In this document: piece by piece, positions 1 through 7,234 of the stretch
How positions within the stretch are numbered: the stretch's first letter is position 1
Layout of the letters: every line of letters begins with the position of its first letter
Assembly: GCA_040414485.1 (NCBI GenBank)
Contig: JBEDUK010000068.1
Span: 1 to 64,000, forward strand
Direction of reading: 5' to 3'
Origin: JBEDUK01 sp040414485
GTDB taxonomy: Bacteria > Actinomycetota > UBA4738
DNA: 64,000 bases
Made by a program: the position numbers and the translations under genes
The notes under the pieces: model-generated
The model's input: the letters and a program-made list of their open reading frames with translations, nothing else
Databases searched by the model: none
What the model was told of the DNA's origin: nothing

Positions 1-825
1 CGTGTACTTCGTCAGCGCGTCTCGGGTGCCCCCTCGCAGCCCGGCCATGCTCTGCAACATATCGGCCAGCGGCTTCTGGTCGGCGCTGAAGCCGACGAAC
101 ATCGTGCCGTGGCGCGTGACGGTTCCGAACGCCATGTTCCGTCGGAAGATCTTGCCGAAGCGCTCCTGGTCCGTGGCGGCCACGGGCGAGTCCTCCGGCT
201 TGTCCGCCAGTTCGACGCTGCCGGCCTTCGTTCGCCCCATCACGCCCTCCTGCTGCTCGACGGGCACCGCCTCCCACGCGGCCGCGTCGTGGAGCCACTT
301 CTGCAACAGCAGCACCGTCCCGCCGGCGCCCGGCGCGCCATCCGGGACGAGGGCGACGTCCGGCGCATCAACCAGGGTGGGGTTCTCGGTGCCGTCGATG
401 AACCCCGTGAGGTCCAGGTCGTGGTGGTAGGGCCAGCTCGACGTCTCCTGGGCGATCGAGGCGAGCGGCGCCAGCGCCGCGATCGCGCCTCGCGCGCTGT
501 CGAAGACGACGTCGTAGGCGCTGCCCGAGAGCCACAGCACGGCGTCGTGCTGCGTCGCCGGCATCATGTAGCCGTCGAACCCGACCAGGTCGTCGTTGAA
601 CCCGACGACGTCCGCGGGTATGTCGCCGCCCATCCGCCGCCAGAGTTCCGGCCGGAACCCGGCGACGAGGTTGACGCCGCCCATGGTGGTTCGCGGCTCG
701 CGAAGGGTCGCGATCGTGCGCACCAGATTCGGCGCGGCCGCCTGGTCGAGCGCGTCGAACTCGAGGTACGCGTGCGATGCCGTGCCGAGGGCGAAGATGC
801 CGCTCTGCGGTCCGCTCACAGGCAT
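1..825 (-). CDS. DyP-type peroxidase (3' end cut by window edge)
   Basis: Haem peroxidase of the dye-decolourising (DyP) family, close to the YfeX-like branch. The first 275 residues are visible from ATG 825, and the frame runs off the left edge without a stop. The family's distal-pocket motif GFIDGTENP is at residues 141-149, and the conserved IFRRN arginine region is near 226-230. In the family as I know it, the proximal haem histidine lies in a segment like DSHVARTD. Here that segment reads DSPVAATD, with proline at residue 214, so the iron ligand appears to be missing. There is no signal peptide. The divergent neighbour is an ABC transporter operon. Family assignment is firm; peroxidase activity is uncertain. 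Confidence 0.9.
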   Translation of the reverse strand, partial: MPVSGPQSGIFALGTASHAYLEFDALDQAAAPNLVRTIATLREPRTTMGGVNLVAGFRPELWRRMGGDIPADVVGFNDDLVGFDGYMMPATQHDAVLWLSGSAYDVVFDSARGAIAALAPLASIAQETSSWPYHHDLDLTGFIDGTENPTLVDAPDVALVPDGAPGAGGTVLLLQKWLHDAAAWEAVPVEQQEGVMGRTKAGSVELADKPEDSPVAATDQERFGKIFRRNMAFGTVTRHGTMFVGFSADQKPLADMLQSMAGLRGGTRDALTKYT

Positions 826-881
826 AGCGTCGCACCAACCGTCTGACGACGCGAATGCGGTCGCGCGAGCCCGGCCGGGCA

Positions 882-887
882 TAGAAT
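882..887 (+). promoter_or_regulatory. Putative -10 hexamer (TAGAAT) of the ABC permease operon
   Basis: TAGAAT lies about 75 bases before the chosen ATG 963 and is overlapped by the palindrome at 883-906, so a repressor bound there would block the promoter. No clear -35 box is visible. Confidence 0.4.
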
Positions 888-906
888 TCATCAAGCGTTG
901 AATTCT
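883..906. promoter_or_regulatory. Perfect inverted repeat, candidate TetR operator
   Basis: AGAATTCA and TGAATTCT form two perfect 8-bp arms separated by 8 bp. The site lies between the divergent peroxidase and ABC operon starts. The AT-rich arms stand out in this GC-rich sequence. The operon downstream ends in its own TetR gene (3862-4524), so autoregulation is a reasonable inference. Confidence 0.55.
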
Positions 907-962
907 CCATCGAGACGACCCGCGTGCTGCGGGCCGAACCGACCGGAAGGGGGCCGCGACCG

Positions 963-2048
963 ATGTGGGCCATCGCGCTGAAGGAGTTCCGCCAGCTGCG
1001 CCGGGACCGGCGGACGCTGGCCATGATGATCGTTCTGCCGTTCGTGCTGCTGGTCGTGTTCGGCTACGCGGCGAGCTTCGACGTCACCGCGATCAGAACC
1101 GGCGTGTTCGGACCGCAGGCGAACGCCGCCGCGGGGCAGTTGAAGCCTCCGCTGGTCGTCTCGGACGTGCGCACCGACGCCGGCCGGGCCGAAGCCGAGG
1201 AGGCGCTCCGGAACGGGAGCCTCGACGTCGTCGTCCTGGCCGATCCGACGTCGCCGGCGATCCTGGTGGACGGCTCGCAGCTGTTCACGGCGAAGGCGGT
1301 CGTGGCGGCCGCCCGGACGATCCCCGGCGCGCCGGAGCCGGAGATCCTGTTCAACCCCGATCTGAAGACGTCGGCGTTCATGATCCCCGCGCTCATCGGG
1401 ATCATCCTGGTGTTCGTCGGGACGCTCACCACGAGCCTCGGCGTGGTGCGCGAACGGCAGGCCGGGACGCTCGAGCAGCTGGCTGTCATGCCGTTTCGGC
1501 CCCGCGACGTGTTCGTCGGCAAGGTGGCGCCGTACTTCGTGGTCGCCTGCCTCGACATGGCGGTGATCCTGATCGCCGGCCTCTGGCTGTTCCACGTGCC
1601 GTTCAACGGGTCGCCGGCCGTGTTCGCCCTGGGCGCGGTGCTGTTCCTTTTCGTCACGCTCGGGATCGGTGTCCTGATCTCGACGGTGTCGGAGAACCAG
1701 GGCCAGGCCATCCAGTTGGCGATCATGACGCTGCTCCCGCAGGTGCTGCTCTCGGGCATGATCTTCCCGGTCCGGTCGATGGCGCCGGGCGTGCGGTGGA
1801 TCGCGTTCGTCCTTCCGCTCACGTATTTCATCCAGATCGCCAGGGGCGTCCTCATCCGCGGCGCGCCGCTCAGCGCATTGGTGTTCCCCGTGGTGATGCT
1901 CGCGGTGCTGGGCGTCGTGGTGTTCACGCTCTCGGTCCTGCGTTTCCGGAAGGACCTCGTGGCCTCGGCGGGCGGGGACGCCCGAGCGCGCAGGGCGGCT
2001 GCCGCGGCCGAGCCGGCAGCGGCGGCGGCGGCCGGGTCGACGCCGTGA
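963..2048 (+). CDS. ABC-2 type transporter permease
   Basis: Integral membrane subunit of an ABC-2 exporter, of the YhhJ/YbhS type. One N-terminal membrane segment (about residues 20-45) is followed by a roughly 100-residue exported loop, then five further hydrophobic segments in the C-terminal half. The tail is alanine-rich. ATG 963 is preferred because GGAAGGGGG lies about 9 bases upstream and the protein then starts MWAIALKEFRQ, as in relatives. An in-frame GTG at 924 is possible but would lie very close to the promoter. The stop overlaps the GTG of the ATPase gene, so translation is probably coupled. Only one permease gene is present, so it may work as a homodimer. The substrate is unknown. 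Confidence 0.9.
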   Translation: MWAIALKEFRQLRRDRRTLAMMIVLPFVLLVVFGYAASFDVTAIRTGVFGPQANAAAGQLKPPLVVSDVRTDAGRAEAEEALRNGSLDVVVLADPTSPAILVDGSQLFTAKAVVAAARTIPGAPEPEILFNPDLKTSAFMIPALIGIILVFVGTLTTSLGVVRERQAGTLEQLAVMPFRPRDVFVGKVAPYFVVACLDMAVILIAGLWLFHVPFNGSPAVFALGAVLFLFVTLGIGVLISTVSENQGQAIQLAIMTLLPQVLLSGMIFPVRSMAPGVRWIAFVLPLTYFIQIARGVLIRGAPLSALVFPVVMLAVLGVVVFTLSVLRFRKDLVASAGGDARARRAAAAAEPAAAAAAGSTP

Positions 2049-3865
2049 GGAGCCGCGCTGCGGACGCGGGCTTCGGCGTTCGAGATGTCTCGCTGCGCTA
2101 CGGCCGCCGCCCGGCGCTGGACGGGGTCACGCTCCGTGTCGCGCGTGGTGCCGTAGCGGGCGTGGTCGGCGGCGACGGAGCCGGGAAGACCTCGCTCCTT
2201 CGGGTGCTGGCTGGGACGGCCTCGCCCTCGTCGGGGTCGGTCGAGCGGCCGCCGCGTGGCCGCATTGGGTACGTGTCCGCCGGCCCTGGGCTGTACCGCG
2301 ACCTGTCGGTGACGGAGAACCTCTCGTTCGTCGCCACGGCGTTCGGGCTTGACCGGTCCACGTTCGTCCAACGGGCCGAACCGCTGCTCGCACGAACCGG
2401 CCTGGCGGAGGCGCGTGACCGGCCGGCGGGTCTGCTCTCGGGCGGGATGCGGCAGAAGCTCGCGCTCGCCATGGCGGTGCTCTCCGAGCCGGAGCTGCTC
2501 GTCCTGGACGAGGTGACGACCGGCGTGGACCCGGTCAGCCGCCTCGAGCTGTGGCGCCTGATCGCCGGCATCGCGGCGGGCGGGAGCGCGGTGGTGTTCG
2601 CCACCACGTACATCGACGAGGCCGACCGCGCGGACCAGGTCCTGGTCCTGGACCAGGGGCGATCGCTGTGGTGGGGCGCGCCGGAGGACCTGGTGGCACG
2701 GACCCCGGGCATCGTCGTCTCGGCCGCCACGCAGCCCGTCGGGCTGGACGTGTGGCGCCGTGGTGCCGGCTGGCGGGCATGGTCGCCTGGGGCGACGGTT
2801 CCGGCCGCCGCGACCGCCGTGGTTCCCGACCTGAAGGACGCGGTGATCGTGGCCTCCTTCGCGGCCGCCGCCAAGGCAGCCGCCCCCGGCGGGTCGTCCG
2901 CCGCGGCGGCTCGACCCGCCCCGGAAGCGCCTCCGGTGACTCCCTTCGCGGCGCGATCGGTCACCGCGGGCCACGCACACGCGGAAGTGATCGGCGTCGA
3001 CAGGCGGTTCGGCGACGTGGTCGTGGTGGACGACGTCGACCTTCGCGTGGAAGCCGGCGAGGTCGTCGGGCTCCTCGGCGCCAACGGCGCCGGCAAGACC
3101 ACGCTCATCCGGCTGCTTCTCGGACTCCTGGCGCCGTCGAGCGGCGTCGTCAGGCTCTTCGGCGATTCCCCTTCCATGGCGACCAGGCGGCGGATCGGCT
3201 ACGTCCCCCAGGGCCTCGGCTTGTACGAGGACCTCAGCGTCCGCCAGAACATCGCGTTCGTCGAAGGGGCCTTCGGCGTCCGGCGCCCCACGTCGCTGCC
3301 CGCGGATCTGGAGCCGATCGCCGACGGGGCCGTGCGCGATCTGCCGCTCGGCACGCGCCGCCGCGCGGCGTTCGCGGCAGCGCTCGTCCACGAGCCCGAG
3401 CTGCTCGTCCTGGACGAGCCGACGTCCGGCGTCGACCCCCTGGGAAGCGCGTGGCTGTGGGACACGATTCGGTCTGCGGCCGAACACGGCGCCGGCGTCC
3501 TGGTGACCACGCATTCGATGGAGGAGTCCGATCAGTGCGACCGCCTGGTGGTCATGGCGGAAGGCCGTGTCGTGGCCGCCGGGACCGTCGAGCGGATCGT
3601 GGGCGGCGCGACCGCCGTCGAGGTGACGTCGGAGCGGTGGAGCGACGCGTTCTCGGCGCTCGACGCCGCGGGGATCCAGGCACTGATCAAGGGCCGCCGG
3701 CTGCGCGCGATCGGCGTGTCGCAGGATGCGGTCGAGGGCGTCCTCGGGCGCGACGGCATCCGCGCGACCGTGCAGACGGTGCCCGCGACGTTCGAGGAGG
3801 CATTCGTCAGCCTGACGCTCGCCGCGCGGGAGGCACGAGCCGCTCAGGGCACCGAGCGCCGATGA
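2045..3865 (+). CDS. Double-domain ABC transporter ATPase (YbhF-like)
   Basis: Two nucleotide-binding domains fused in one 606-residue chain, as in E. coli YbhF. Domain 1 has Walker A near residues 42-50 (GGDGAGKTS), signature LSGGMRQ near 131-137 and Walker B LLVLDE near 151-156. Its H-loop histidine is replaced by tyrosine (ATTYIDEA). Domain 2 has Walker A GANGAGKTT near 345-353, Walker B near 453-458 and an intact TTHSMEE H-loop, but a degenerate signature (LPLGTRRR). The two ATP sites are therefore chemically unequal. An alanine/proline-rich linker near 270-300 joins the domains. GTG 2045 overlaps the permease stop, and the stop overlaps the TetR start. Confidence 0.92.
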   Translation: MRSRAADAGFGVRDVSLRYGRRPALDGVTLRVARGAVAGVVGGDGAGKTSLLRVLAGTASPSSGSVERPPRGRIGYVSAGPGLYRDLSVTENLSFVATAFGLDRSTFVQRAEPLLARTGLAEARDRPAGLLSGGMRQKLALAMAVLSEPELLVLDEVTTGVDPVSRLELWRLIAGIAAGGSAVVFATTYIDEADRADQVLVLDQGRSLWWGAPEDLVARTPGIVVSAATQPVGLDVWRRGAGWRAWSPGATVPAAATAVVPDLKDAVIVASFAAAAKAAAPGGSSAAAARPAPEAPPVTPFAARSVTAGHAHAEVIGVDRRFGDVVVVDDVDLRVEAGEVVGLLGANGAGKTTLIRLLLGLLAPSSGVVRLFGDSPSMATRRRIGYVPQGLGLYEDLSVRQNIAFVEGAFGVRRPTSLPADLEPIADGAVRDLPLGTRRRAAFAAALVHEPELLVLDEPTSGVDPLGSAWLWDTIRSAAEHGAGVLVTTHSMEESDQCDRLVVMAEGRVVAAGTVERIVGGATAVEVTSERWSDAFSALDAAGIQALIKGRRLRAIGVSQDAVEGVLGRDGIRATVQTVPATFEEAFVSLTLAAREARAAQGTERR

Positions 3866-4524
3866 GGCCGTCCGCGCACGTGCGAACGGAGCCGGGCGAG
3901 CGACCCGTCGAGCAACGCGTCGAGCGACCCGGCAGACGCTCCGGCAGGCGGCCGGGCACGAGCGGCGCTGCCCGCAAGGCCATCCTGACGGCGGCCCGCC
4001 AGGGGTTCGCGGAGCGGGGCTACGACCGGACCACGATCCGGTCCGTCGCGCGCGAGGCCGGGGTGGACGCCGCCCTGGTGCACCACCATTTCGGATCGAA
4101 GGCCGACCTGTTCCAGGCTGCCATCGACCTGCCGGTCGATCCGTCCGTGATTGTTCGCGCCCTGACCGAGGGTCCTCGCGAGGAAGTGGGCGAGCGGGTC
4201 GTCAGCGTGTTCTTGGACCTCTGGTCGGCGGAGGCCGGCCGCTCGGCCTTCCTGTCGTTGCTCAGGGCTGCCGTCTCGAACCAGGACGCCGCGCGAGCGC
4301 TGCGTTCGCTGATCACCAGCAATCTGCTCGAGCCGGTCGCCCGCGCGGTTGGGCGCCGGGACGCGGCGCTGCGGGCGACGCTCGCGGCGTCCCAGATGGT
4401 CGGGATCGCCATGGCGAGGTTCGTCGTAGGCGTCGAACCGCTGGCGTCCGCGCCCCCCGAAGACCTGATCCTGGCCGTCGCGCCGACCATCCAGCGGTAC
4501 CTCACGGGTTCGCTGCGCGATTGA
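3862..4524 (+). CDS. TetR/AcrR family transcriptional regulator
   Basis: A 220-residue repressor. A basic 30-residue N-terminal tail precedes the TetR helix-turn-helix (about residues 38-85, with FAERGYDRTTIRSVAREAG and LVHHHFGSKADLF). The C-terminal ligand domain is not recognisable beyond its helices. ATG 3862 overlaps the ATPase stop in an ATGA, making this the last gene of the transporter operon. The E. coli ybhGFSR transporter also travels with a TetR gene, so drug- or toxicant-responsive control of the exporter is a plausible inference. Its likely target is the palindrome at 883-906. A second palindrome lies just downstream at 4540-4553. Confidence 0.92.
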   Translation: MRPSAHVRTEPGERPVEQRVERPGRRSGRRPGTSGAARKAILTAARQGFAERGYDRTTIRSVAREAGVDAALVHHHFGSKADLFQAAIDLPVDPSVIVRALTEGPREEVGERVVSVFLDLWSAEAGRSAFLSLLRAAVSNQDAARALRSLITSNLLEPVARAVGRRDAALRATLAASQMVGIAMARFVVGVEPLASAPPEDLILAVAPTIQRYLTGSLRD

Positions 4525-4539
4525 CGGAGGCCTTTGATA

Positions 4540-4553
4540 GGTTCGATCGAACC
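4540..4553. promoter_or_regulatory. Perfect 14-bp palindrome (GGTTCGATCGAACC) over a -10-like box
   Basis: The palindrome overlaps TAGGTT (4538-4543), a TANNNT -10-like hexamer before the VOC gene. It could be an operator or chance self-complementarity. It does not match the palindrome at 883-906. Confidence 0.35.
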
Positions 4554-4579
4554 GCAGGAGCATCCGAGAGGAGGCACAC

Positions 4580-4954
4580 ATGGCCGGCCAACCGGTGCAC
4601 TTCGAGATCCCCTTCGACGACACGGAGAAGGGCCGTGCGTTCTGGGGCGGGCTGTTCGGATGGCAGTTCGAAGGCTTCCCCGGGCCGTTCGAGTACTTCA
4701 TGACCCGGCTCGGCGACCAGGCGGGCCTGGCGATCACGAACATGGAGCAGGGCAAGCGGAACATCCGGACGTACTTCGACGTGGACGACATCAACGCCGG
4801 CGTGGCGAAGGTCAAGGAGCTCGGCGGCGAGGCCGGCAACCCCGGATCGGTCCCGAACATGGGGTGGTTCGCCGTCTGCAAGGACCCGCAGGGCAACGAC
4901 TTCGGCCTGTGGCAGAACGACACCTCGGCGCCGTACACGAGCACCGAGGGATAG
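4580..4954 (+). CDS. VOC (glyoxalase/bleomycin-resistance fold) family protein
   Basis: A 124-residue single-domain protein with the paired beta-alpha-beta-beta-beta layout of VOC proteins. The first half begins HFEIPFDDTEKGRAFWGGLFGW and the second ends DPQGNDFGLWQ. Relatives are usually annotated as lactoylglutathione-lyase-like, but no substrate can be read from the sequence. It has a strong ribosome site (GAGGAGG) before the ATG. It stands alone between the TetR gene and the convergent HAD gene. The candidate palindrome at 4540-4553 may regulate it. Confidence 0.88.
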   Translation: MAGQPVHFEIPFDDTEKGRAFWGGLFGWQFEGFPGPFEYFMTRLGDQAGLAITNMEQGKRNIRTYFDVDDINAGVAKVKELGGEAGNPGSVPNMGWFAVCKDPQGNDFGLWQNDTSAPYTSTEG

Positions 4955-5018
4955 TAAAGATACATTACGATTCTGAGCGGGGCGGGCCGGCCGGCGCCGC
5001 TCCCGGTGGCGTGGTGAA

Positions 5019-5801
5019 CTAGAGCCCGAGCAGCGCCGGCACGTCCGCGACGGAATCGACGACAGCGTCCGGTTCGCCGTGTGCCCGGCTGAGATGTTCG
5101 GGCCGGAACTTCCCGGTCCGGACCAGCACGCCGGTCATGCCCAAGGCCTGCGCGGCGAGCACGTCGTACTCGACGTCGTCGCCGACCATGACCACGCCGC
5201 CGGCCGGCATCCCGAGCAGGTCCAGGCCCGCCTGGAAGAAGTCCGCGGAGGGCTTGCCCGCGACCGACGCGGTTACGCCCGACGCCGCCTCCAAGCCCAT
5301 GAGGTACGCGCCGGCGTCCAGCGACATGCCGTCCGCCTCCATCCACGACAGGTTCCGCTGCATCGCCACGAGGGCAGCGCCATCCAGCACCAGCCGGAAC
5401 GCGCGGTTGAGGTTGTCGAACGTGAACGCCTCGTCCGCTCCCGCCACGATCACCACGTCGGCCGTCCGCGCGCTGGGCTCGACGAGATCCACGCCCAGCA
5501 TGTCGGTCGCCGCGCCGTCCACCCCGAGCAGGTAGCAGCGCGCGCCGGGGTGGTGCCGCCGGACGTATGCGGCCGTCGCCATGGGTGCCGTGAGGATCTC
5601 GTCGTCGGTCACGTCGATGGCGGCCCTGCGCAGGTGCGAGGCGATCTCGGCCCTCGAGGTCGTCGTCGTGTTCGTGATCAGCGCGAAGGGAACGCCGGCC
5701 CGACGAAGCGCCGCCATGGCCTCCTGCGCGCCGGGGATCGGCTCCCACGACACCGTGAGCACGCCGTCGATGTCGAGGAGCAGGCCGCGCGCCTCGATCA
5801 C
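5019..5801 (-). CDS. HAD-superfamily IIA hydrolase (NagD-like phosphatase)
   Basis: A 260-residue phosphatase. Motif I DIDGVL is near residues 9-14 and supplies the two aspartates. Motif II threonines lie in NTTTTS near 47. The motif III lysine is in AGKPSADFF, and motif IV is GDDVEYDV. The long cap inserted after motif II is the C2 type of the NagD / LHPP subgroup. Members act on small phosphate esters or protein phosphohistidine; which one is not visible here. The GTG start at 5801 overlaps the stop of the upstream CBS gene, so the two are co-translated. Confidence 0.88.
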   Translation of the reverse strand: MIEARGLLLDIDGVLTVSWEPIPGAQEAMAALRRAGVPFALITNTTTTSRAEIASHLRRAAIDVTDDEILTAPMATAAYVRRHHPGARCYLLGVDGAATDMLGVDLVEPSARTADVVIVAGADEAFTFDNLNRAFRLVLDGAALVAMQRNLSWMEADGMSLDAGAYLMGLEAASGVTASVAGKPSADFFQAGLDLLGMPAGGVVMVGDDVEYDVLAAQALGMTGVLVRTGKFRPEHLSRAHGEPDAVVDSVADVPALLGL

Positions 5802-6187
5802 GGACCGGGTCGCTCCTGTTCGGCCACGGCGCGGGACAGGTCGCGGATCGAGACGATCCCGACCAGGTCGTCGCCGTCGACGACCGGGAAGTGGCGGAAC
5901 CCGTGGGCCAGCATCCACTGCAGCGCCTCGCCGGCGTCGATGTGCGCCTCGACCGTCACGGGGTTTCGCGTCATCCAGTGCTCGATCGGGTCGCCCGCCG
6001 CCCCGAAGTCCGAACCGATCGCGCGGACGATGTCGCGCTCCGTGAAGATTCCGATGAGGCCGTCGTCGCCCATCACAAGCGCCGAACCCGTCAGGCTCTT
6101 GCCCATCTTCGTCGCCGCGTGGGCGACGGTATCGGTCGACTCGACCGTCACCAGATCGGTGGACATCACGTCGCGAACTCTCGCCAT
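5798..6187 (-). CDS. CBS-domain pair protein
   Basis: A 129-residue protein made of two CBS motifs (about residues 8-58 and 72-122), the first starting VRDVMSTDLVTV. Stand-alone CBS pairs bind adenosine nucleotides or similar ligands and usually act as sensors on a partner. ATG 6187 is chosen because GGAGGGG lies 7-8 bases upstream; a longer frame reaches 6238 without such a site. The first gene of a two-gene unit with the HAD phosphatase, whose start it overlaps, which suggests ligand-linked control of that enzyme. That is inference. Confidence 0.9.
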   Translation of the reverse strand: MARVRDVMSTDLVTVESTDTVAHAATKMGKSLTGSALVMGDDGLIGIFTERDIVRAIGSDFGAAGDPIEHWMTRNPVTVEAHIDAGEALQWMLAHGFRHFPVVDGDDLVGIVSIRDLSRAVAEQERPGP

Positions 6188-6292
6188 GGCGCGCCCCTCC
6201 GGTCCTAAAGGCCCGAGTTCGAGCTTGCGAGGCCCCAAAGGTTCGAGGGTCCTCGAGGTTCGAGTTGGTCCGTAGCGTACCCCGGCCGCCGG

Positions 6293-6298
6293 TAGGCT
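6293..6298 (+). promoter_or_regulatory. -10 hexamer TAGGCT of mutY
   Basis: Eight bases separate it from GTG 6307, so the transcript probably starts at the start codon. Confidence 0.5.
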
Positions 6299-6306
6299 TG
6301 CGCGCC

Positions 6307-7200
6307 GTGCCGCTCCGCCAGCCCTTCGACGCCGCCCCGATGCGCGCGGCCCTCCTGCGCTGGTACGAGCCCCGGTCCGACATCTACCCGTGGCGGTGCG
6401 AACCGAGTCCCTACCGGACGCTGGTGAGCGAGGTCATGCTCCACCAGACGCAGGCGTCACGGGTGGCGCCTGCGTTCGATCGCTTCGTCGAACGCTTCCC
6501 GCACGTACGAGCGCTGGCCGCGGCGTCACGAGCCGACGTTCTGCGTGCCTGGGCGGGGCTGGGATACAACCGCCGGGCGGTGGCGCTGTCGGACGCGGCC
6601 CGCACGATCGTGCGTGATCACGAAGGGGTCGTCCCGCGCGAACGCCTTGCGCTGCAGTCGCTTCCAGGCGTCGGCCCGTACACGGCGGCGGCGGTCATGG
6701 CGATCGGGTACGGCGAAGCGGTGGCGGCCGTCGATGTGAACGTCGCGCGGGTGGCGAGCCGCGTGCTCTTCGGCGAGCGAAGCGTCGAACCGGCGCGCGT
6801 CTCGGAGGCGGCCGCGGCGCTGCTGGACGCGAACCGTCCCGCGGCGTGGAACCAGGCCGTCATGGACCTGGGCCGCGAGGTGTGCCGCCCGGCGCCGAGA
6901 TGCGACGCCTGTCCGGTCGCGGAGTGGTGCGCCTACCAAGCCGGGCGTCGCGCAGCCGCCAACGGATCACCGAGCCGTATCGACCGGCGCACGCCTCAGG
7001 GACGGTTCGAGGGTTCGTTTCGCCAGGTGCGCGGAGGCGTCCTCCGGGTGCTGATCGAAGGGTCGGCGTCGGAGTCGTCGATCGCCACCGCGTTGCGCAA
7101 GGACCCAGAGGAGGTGCGCCGAGCGGTCTCGGCGCTCGCGGCCGAAGGCGCCGTCGAGGTCCGGGAGGACGGTCTGGTCCGCCTCGCCGAGGACGCATGA
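6307..7200 (+). CDS. mutY: A/G-specific adenine DNA glycosylase
   Basis: Removes adenine mispaired with 8-oxoguanine. The 297-residue protein has the family's SEVMLHQTQ segment with catalytic Glu42, the helix-hairpin-helix LPGVGPYTA (119-127) and the catalytic aspartate in VDVNVARV (Asp143). Four cysteines (193, 199, 202, 208) follow in an iron-sulphur arrangement C-x5-C-x2-C-x5-C, one residue shorter in the first gap than the usual x6. There is no NUDIX-like C-terminal domain. Instead the last 75 residues look like a small winged helix. Such short forms occur in actinobacteria. GTG 6307 is chosen over upstream TTG 6265 because it fits the promoter. Confidence 0.92.
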   Translation: MPLRQPFDAAPMRAALLRWYEPRSDIYPWRCEPSPYRTLVSEVMLHQTQASRVAPAFDRFVERFPHVRALAAASRADVLRAWAGLGYNRRAVALSDAARTIVRDHEGVVPRERLALQSLPGVGPYTAAAVMAIGYGEAVAAVDVNVARVASRVLFGERSVEPARVSEAAAALLDANRPAAWNQAVMDLGREVCRPAPRCDACPVAEWCAYQAGRRAAANGSPSRIDRRTPQGRFEGSFRQVRGGVLRVLIEGSASESSIATALRKDPEEVRRAVSALAAEGAVEVREDGLVRLAEDA

Positions 7201-7234
7201 GGGCCGCTCGGGCGACCACCGGCGGGACCGGCGG

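Noticed and set aside
109..846. Plus-strand open frames opposite the peroxidase
   Set aside because: The minus strand encodes an unbroken DyP protein with GFIDGTENP; the plus frames have no domain.
3844..5748. Long minus-strand open frame covering the TetR and VOC genes
   Set aside because: Composition is arginine/glycine-rich and antisense to two well-supported genes. Only the part below 5801 in another frame is the real HAD gene.
6216..6264. Three copies of GTTCGAG between the CBS and mutY genes as an operator array
   Set aside because: Copies are unevenly spaced and the motif is common in the window.
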